Below, piece after piece: positions 61,269-64,000 of a stretch of 64,000 nucleotides of DNA. The DNA is from Streptomyces tanashiensis (GTDB lineage: Bacteria > Actinomycetota > Actinomycetes > Streptomycetales > Streptomycetaceae), in the NCBI RefSeq assembly GCF_014648895.1, contig NZ_BMRZ01000008.1, positions 124,001-188,000 on the forward strand, in the 5' to 3' direction. Under the pieces are notes generated by a model, which did no database searches, was not told the DNA's origin, and saw only the letters and a list, made by a program, of their open reading frames with translations. Position numbers and translations under genes: made by a program. The first letter of the stretch is position 1, and each line of letters begins with the position of its first letter.

Positions 61269-61342
61269 CCTGACGGGTGATGTTCGCGCGGGTCGGCTCC
61301 GCGTCGGCCGCCGCGCGGGCGGCACCGGCGAATACTCCGGCC

Positions 61343-62575
61343 ATGAGACCACCCCGTTCCACGCCCAGGGCGCGCCGTGCCGCGACCGCCGCCCTCGTCG
61401 CGCTCGTCACGCCGAGCGCCCCGGCCACGGCGGCCGGCACCCCGGCGGCCGACCCCGGTCACCGCCGGCCCTGCGTCGCCTCCCGGCTGCCCGACGGCGG
61501 CCCGGCCCGCGACATCCTGCGGATCGCCCAGCAGGCCAAGGCCGACATGGGCCTCGAGTCCGTGATCCTGCGGGTCACCGCCGACGGCCGCGAGATCGTC
61601 ACCACCGCGCTCGGCGAGTCGATGACGGGCGTACCGGCGACGCCCGCCATGCATTTCCGGAACGGCAACATCGCCATCAGCTACATGGGCACCGCGCTGC
61701 TGCGCCTCGTCGACCAGGGCAGGGTCGGTCTCGACGACCCCGTCACCCGCTGGCTGCCCGGGCTCCAGGACGGCGACAGGATCACCCTGCGCATGCTGGC
61801 CGCCTCCACCACCGGTCTCGTCGACTACGTCCGCCTGCCCGAGTTCCAGCAGGCCGTCTCCGCCGACCCCTTCCGCCAGTGGACGGCCGAGGAGCTGGTG
61901 AGGCTCTCGACGAGCAAGGAGCGGTGGTACGAGCCGGGCACCAACTGGAGCTACTCGCACGCCAACTTCGTGCTGCTCGGCGCCGCTCTGGAGAAGATCA
62001 CCGGGACCCGTCTGGACGTCCTGCTCCAGCGGGAGGTCCTCGGCCCGCTCCGCCTGCGCGAGACCCGGAACGGCTTCACCCCCGACATCCCCGAGCCCGT
62101 CCTGCACGCCTTCACCTCGGACCGGGGGACGTACGAGGAGTCCAGCTTCTGGAACCCCTCGTGGACCACCGCCCCCGGCGCCGTGGAGACCACCGACATC
62201 TGCGACCTGGCGAGCTCGGCCGCCGGCATCGGTTCGGGCCGGCTGCTCTCCCCGGCCGCGTACCGGGAGCTGCTGAACCCGGGGACCGTCGGCCTGGGCC
62301 ACGCCACCGCGAGGTGCCCGGCGACGGTCTGCATCGCGCAGACCGAGGCCACCCACTACGGCATGGGCCTGCTCGTGCTGGGCGACTGGGTGTCCCAGCA
62401 CCCGTTGTTCTTCGGGTACTCGGCGTCGCAGGCGTACCTGCCGTCGGAGCGCCTGTCCATCGCCGTCTCGACCACCAACGGCCCGGACGCCGCGGACGGC
62501 CACACGGCGCACGTGATCACCCAGCGCATCGCCGCCGCCCTGGCCCCGGGCCACCCCATCCCCGACTTCGGCTGA
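61343..62575 (+). CDS. Secreted beta-lactamase/D-Ala-peptidase-fold protein lacking the SxxK catalytic motif
   Basis: A 410-residue secreted protein of the class C beta-lactamase-related (serine hydrolase) family. ATG 61343 gives a signal peptide (residues 1-32, ending ATA-AGT). The fold markers are there: MLAASTTGLVDY, WSYSHANFVLLGAALEKITG, VLGPLRLRETRN and GMGLLVLGDW. But where active members have SxxK (FRIASVTK), this protein reads FRNGNIAISYMG at about residue 104, so both catalytic Ser and Lys are replaced by Asn and Ile. The Tyr motif (YSHAN) remains. It is probably a non-catalytic binding or regulatory homologue, unless the alignment is shifted. Confidence 0.82.
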   Translation: MRPPRSTPRARRAATAALVALVTPSAPATAAGTPAADPGHRRPCVASRLPDGGPARDILRIAQQAKADMGLESVILRVTADGREIVTTALGESMTGVPATPAMHFRNGNIAISYMGTALLRLVDQGRVGLDDPVTRWLPGLQDGDRITLRMLAASTTGLVDYVRLPEFQQAVSADPFRQWTAEELVRLSTSKERWYEPGTNWSYSHANFVLLGAALEKITGTRLDVLLQREVLGPLRLRETRNGFTPDIPEPVLHAFTSDRGTYEESSFWNPSWTTAPGAVETTDICDLASSAAGIGSGRLLSPAAYRELLNPGTVGLGHATARCPATVCIAQTEATHYGMGLLVLGDWVSQHPLFFGYSASQAYLPSERLSIAVSTTNGPDAADGHTAHVITQRIAAALAPGHPIPDFG

Positions 62576-62596
62576 GCCCGGACGTCGGGGTCCGCG

Positions 62597-63097
62597 TCAG
62601 ACCGCCGCCGGCTCCCCGTCCGGCGCGTGCCCGGCGGCCTCGGCGGCGGTGTGGGCGGACGCGAAGGTGAAGGCGCGGGGGGAGGGGCCGTGCGCCCGCA
62701 GGTGCGCGAGCCGTTCCACGGCCTCACCGACGGTCGGCACGTGCCCGGCGGGGACCCACCAGAGCACCAGGTGCGCCTCGACGTGCCGGTGGAACCAGTC
62801 ACGGCGCTTCCGCATGACCTCCAGGTGCCCGCTGCGGTAGGCGAAGTCCCACAGGGCCTCCTGGGTCTCCCACACCGACAGGTTGACGATGACGTCGTCG
62901 CCCAGCGGGCGCAGGCCGGTGGCGTCGGCCTCCCCGTCCTCCACGAGCCGCCACACGAAGCCGGGGGCGGCGTCGGCGGCGTCGTTGACCGGATCGAGCA
63001 TCTCGACGAACGGCGCCACGCGCGGGTCGTCGAGGGGGAAGCGGAGCTTGGCGACGTTGAGCTGCGCGAGGTGCGAAGCGGGCGTGGGTGTGGTCAT
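62597..63097 (-). CDS. DUF3291 domain protein
   Basis: A 166-residue ferredoxin-like-fold protein that matches DUF3291: SHLAQLNVAKLRFPLDDPRVAPFV, APGFVWRLVEDGEADATG, VIVNLSVWETQEALWDFAYRSGH, and the diagnostic HLVLWWVPAGHVPTVGEAVERLAHL. Such proteins are thought to be heme-/flavin-free monooxygenase-like but function is unknown. It follows the Cys-rich regulator by 33 nt, with its own TTGACA -35 overlapping that gene's stop codon (63114-63119), so it may be transcribed both with and without the regulator. Confidence 0.9.
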   Translation of the reverse strand: MTTPTPASHLAQLNVAKLRFPLDDPRVAPFVEMLDPVNDAADAAPGFVWRLVEDGEADATGLRPLGDDVIVNLSVWETQEALWDFAYRSGHLEVMRKRRDWFHRHVEAHLVLWWVPAGHVPTVGEAVERLAHLRAHGPSPRAFTFASAHTAAEAAGHAPDGEPAAV

Positions 63098-63113
63098 GGC
63101 CTCATCCCAGCAC

Positions 63114-63119
63114 GGGTCG
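63114..63119 (-). promoter_or_regulatory. -35 element TTGACA overlapping the regulator stop codon
   Basis: Reverse-strand TTGACA lies just after the regulator's coding end, with TGGGAT as a weak -10 18 nt on, close to the DUF3291 start. The AT-rich patch stands out from its surroundings. Confidence 0.4.
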
Positions 63120-63129
63120 CTTTTCTATG

Positions 63130-63801
63130 TCAATCATCGTTGTTTTTAGAAGCCTCGACGATCACGCAGCACTCCCCCGGCCGGGCGTCCAGGCGCGCAC
63201 GGACGGGACCCTCCTCCCCCAGCAGCCCTTCCAGGAGGGCGAGGTTCATGCCGCAGACGAGCGGCGGGAAGCTCTCGGCGACGGCATGGAAGGGGCAGTT
63301 GCGCATCCGTACGACCGGACCGGCCCCCTCCTCGGCACCCTCCAGATACGGCTCGTAGCCCCGGGCCGCCAGCGTCTCCACGGCCTGGTCGAGGCCGCCG
63401 CAGGGCCCCGCCGAACCGCGCAGGGACTCGCCCCTGCGGCGCGCCGCCGCGCAGAGTCCCGCGTCGAGGCCGGCCAGCTCGGCGGCCTCGGCGAGCAGCT
63501 CGGCGGCGGTGCGGTAGTCGCGCGCGGGGAGCGACACCGAGCGCTCGCCCCGCGCCCGGGTGTACACCTTGGCGGGACGGCCGGCCCCGGGACCCGAGCG
63601 CCCGGAGAGCCGGCGGCTGCCGCTCTCGAGGAGTCCGGCGCCGGTCAGCTTGTCCAGATGGTGGGCGGCGAGCGTGCGCGCCACCCCGGTGGCCTCGGCG
63701 GCCTCGTTGCGGCCGACCTCGCGGCCTTGTGCCACCACATATTCGTACAGGCGGCGTCGTACAGGGTCCTGCAGCACCGCGATCGCGTCGATGTCCTCCA
63801 C
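63130..63801 (-). CDS. Winged-helix regulator with C-terminal cysteine cluster (SufR-like, probable Fe-S sensor)
   Basis: A 223-residue COG2345-type regulator. The N-terminal HTH is RRRLYEYVVAQGREVGRNEA then GVARTLAAHHLDKLTGAGL. The C-terminal domain carries cysteines in CAAARR, CGGLD, RNCPFHAVAESFPPLVCGMN and ECCVIVEA. NCPFH with following Cys residues is the pattern of the [4Fe-4S] pocket of SufR-like repressors. It therefore probably senses iron-sulfur or redox status and may control the downstream DUF3291 gene. GTG 63801 is 6 nt past a TAGAAT -10, so it may be leaderless. Confidence 0.85.
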   Translation of the reverse strand: MEDIDAIAVLQDPVRRRLYEYVVAQGREVGRNEAAEATGVARTLAAHHLDKLTGAGLLESGSRRLSGRSGPGAGRPAKVYTRARGERSVSLPARDYRTAAELLAEAAELAGLDAGLCAAARRRGESLRGSAGPCGGLDQAVETLAARGYEPYLEGAEEGAGPVVRMRNCPFHAVAESFPPLVCGMNLALLEGLLGEEGPVRARLDARPGECCVIVEASKNNDD

Positions 63802-63807
63802 GCGCCC

Positions 63808-63813
63808 ATTCTA
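63808..63813 (-). promoter_or_regulatory. -10 element of the Cys-rich regulator gene, probably leaderless
   Basis: Reverse-strand TAGAAT ends 6 nt before GTG 63801 and no ribosome site precedes the GTG. The surrounding ATTCTAGGAACAATGCCGAT is AT-rich against its flanks, as a promoter should be. Confidence 0.45.
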
Positions 63814-63936
63814 GGAACAATGCCGATTGGCGATAGAAACGGGCGGCCCGTCCGGCAGCGGGCGTCACGCCCGACGGGGCCGGCTCCCGCGCACCCGGGT
63901 GTTACGTTCGCCCCTTCGGACGACCGGGAGCGTGTG

Positions 63937-64000
63937 GTGACAGAAGCGACGGAGCCGGAGCCGGGAGCGAAGCCGCGCGTGCGGAGGGAGCCTCGGCAGG
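63937..64000 (+). CDS. Start of a gene cut by the right edge
   Basis: GTG 63937 has GGGAG 6 nt upstream and reads MTEATEPEPGAKPRVRREPR before the window ends. Acidic and proline-rich, it gives no family clue. A TACGTT -10-like element (63903-63908) lies ahead. The reading is supported only by the ribosome site and spacing. Confidence 0.5.
   Translation, partial: MTEATEPEPGAKPRVRREPRQ

Overview
The window is a stretch of a very GC-rich actinomycete chromosome, almost certainly Streptomyces. The signs are strong third-position GC bias with long antisense shadow frames, many GTG starts, several apparently leaderless genes, twin-arginine/Sec-type secreted cellulases with CBM2 modules, TipA-, ECF- and SigB-type regulators, and a 2-methylisoborneol (musty odour) locus. 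I see no tRNA, rRNA, IS element, integrase, attachment site, CRISPR array or large NRPS/PKS cluster. It reads as ordinary chromosome with several dense functional islands.

Layout. 1-16 kb: the 3' part of a ROK repressor gene; an HxlR regulator coupled to a ketopantoate-reductase-like gene; divergent xylB/xylA for xylose; a lutABC lactate-oxidation operon; an ABM monooxygenase-like gene; a Cmx/CmlR-type chloramphenicol exporter; an FMN-binding PPOX protein; a type-B carboxylesterase; a TipA-type MerR regulator; and an ECF sigma factor coupled to a membrane protein. 16-29 kb: a cellulose-to-glucose island. GH48, GH5 and GH6 cellulases (each with CBM2) lie beside the LacI-type regulator cebR, the cellobiose ABC importer cebEFG and the GH1 beta-glucosidase bglC. 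Three perfect CebR palindromes and two degenerate ones sit at its promoters.

29-41 kb: a small secreted protein, an IclR regulator, a glycerophosphodiesterase, an HD hydrolase, an LLM oxidoreductase, an MMPL exporter, a DUF2470 gene under a good DmdR/IdeR-type iron box, and the tightly overlapped mutA-mutB-meaB operon (methylmalonyl-CoA mutase and its GTPase chaperone). 41-48 kb: a divergent MarR/DHA2-exporter pair with three phased TTGA/TCAA operators, then an encapsulin - 2-methylisoborneol synthase - geranyl diphosphate C-methyltransferase operon. The shell is a family 2B encapsulin with a cyclic-nucleotide-binding insert. The terpene cyclase carries an unusually long repetitive N-terminal arm of the kind known to direct cargo loading.

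48-64 kb: pirin and AhpD-like genes, a large protein with a TerD-like C-terminus (SCO0854-like), a polysaccharide deacetylase, a DJ-1/PfpI protein, a SigB-type sigma factor with STAS and HATPase partners, katG, an SDR, two alpha/beta- or beta-lactamase-fold hydrolases (the second lacks the catalytic SxxK), a DUF3291 gene, and a Cys-rich HTH regulator that probably holds an Fe-S cluster. A partial gene runs off the right edge.

The strongest candidates for further work are the encapsulated terpene pathway with its expanded cyclase arm, the physically unified cellulase/cellobiose regulon, the phased MarR operator array, the iron-boxed DUF2470 gene, and the pseudo-enzyme beta-lactamase homologue. 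All functional calls come from reading the sequence and from remembered family knowledge; no database search was run.
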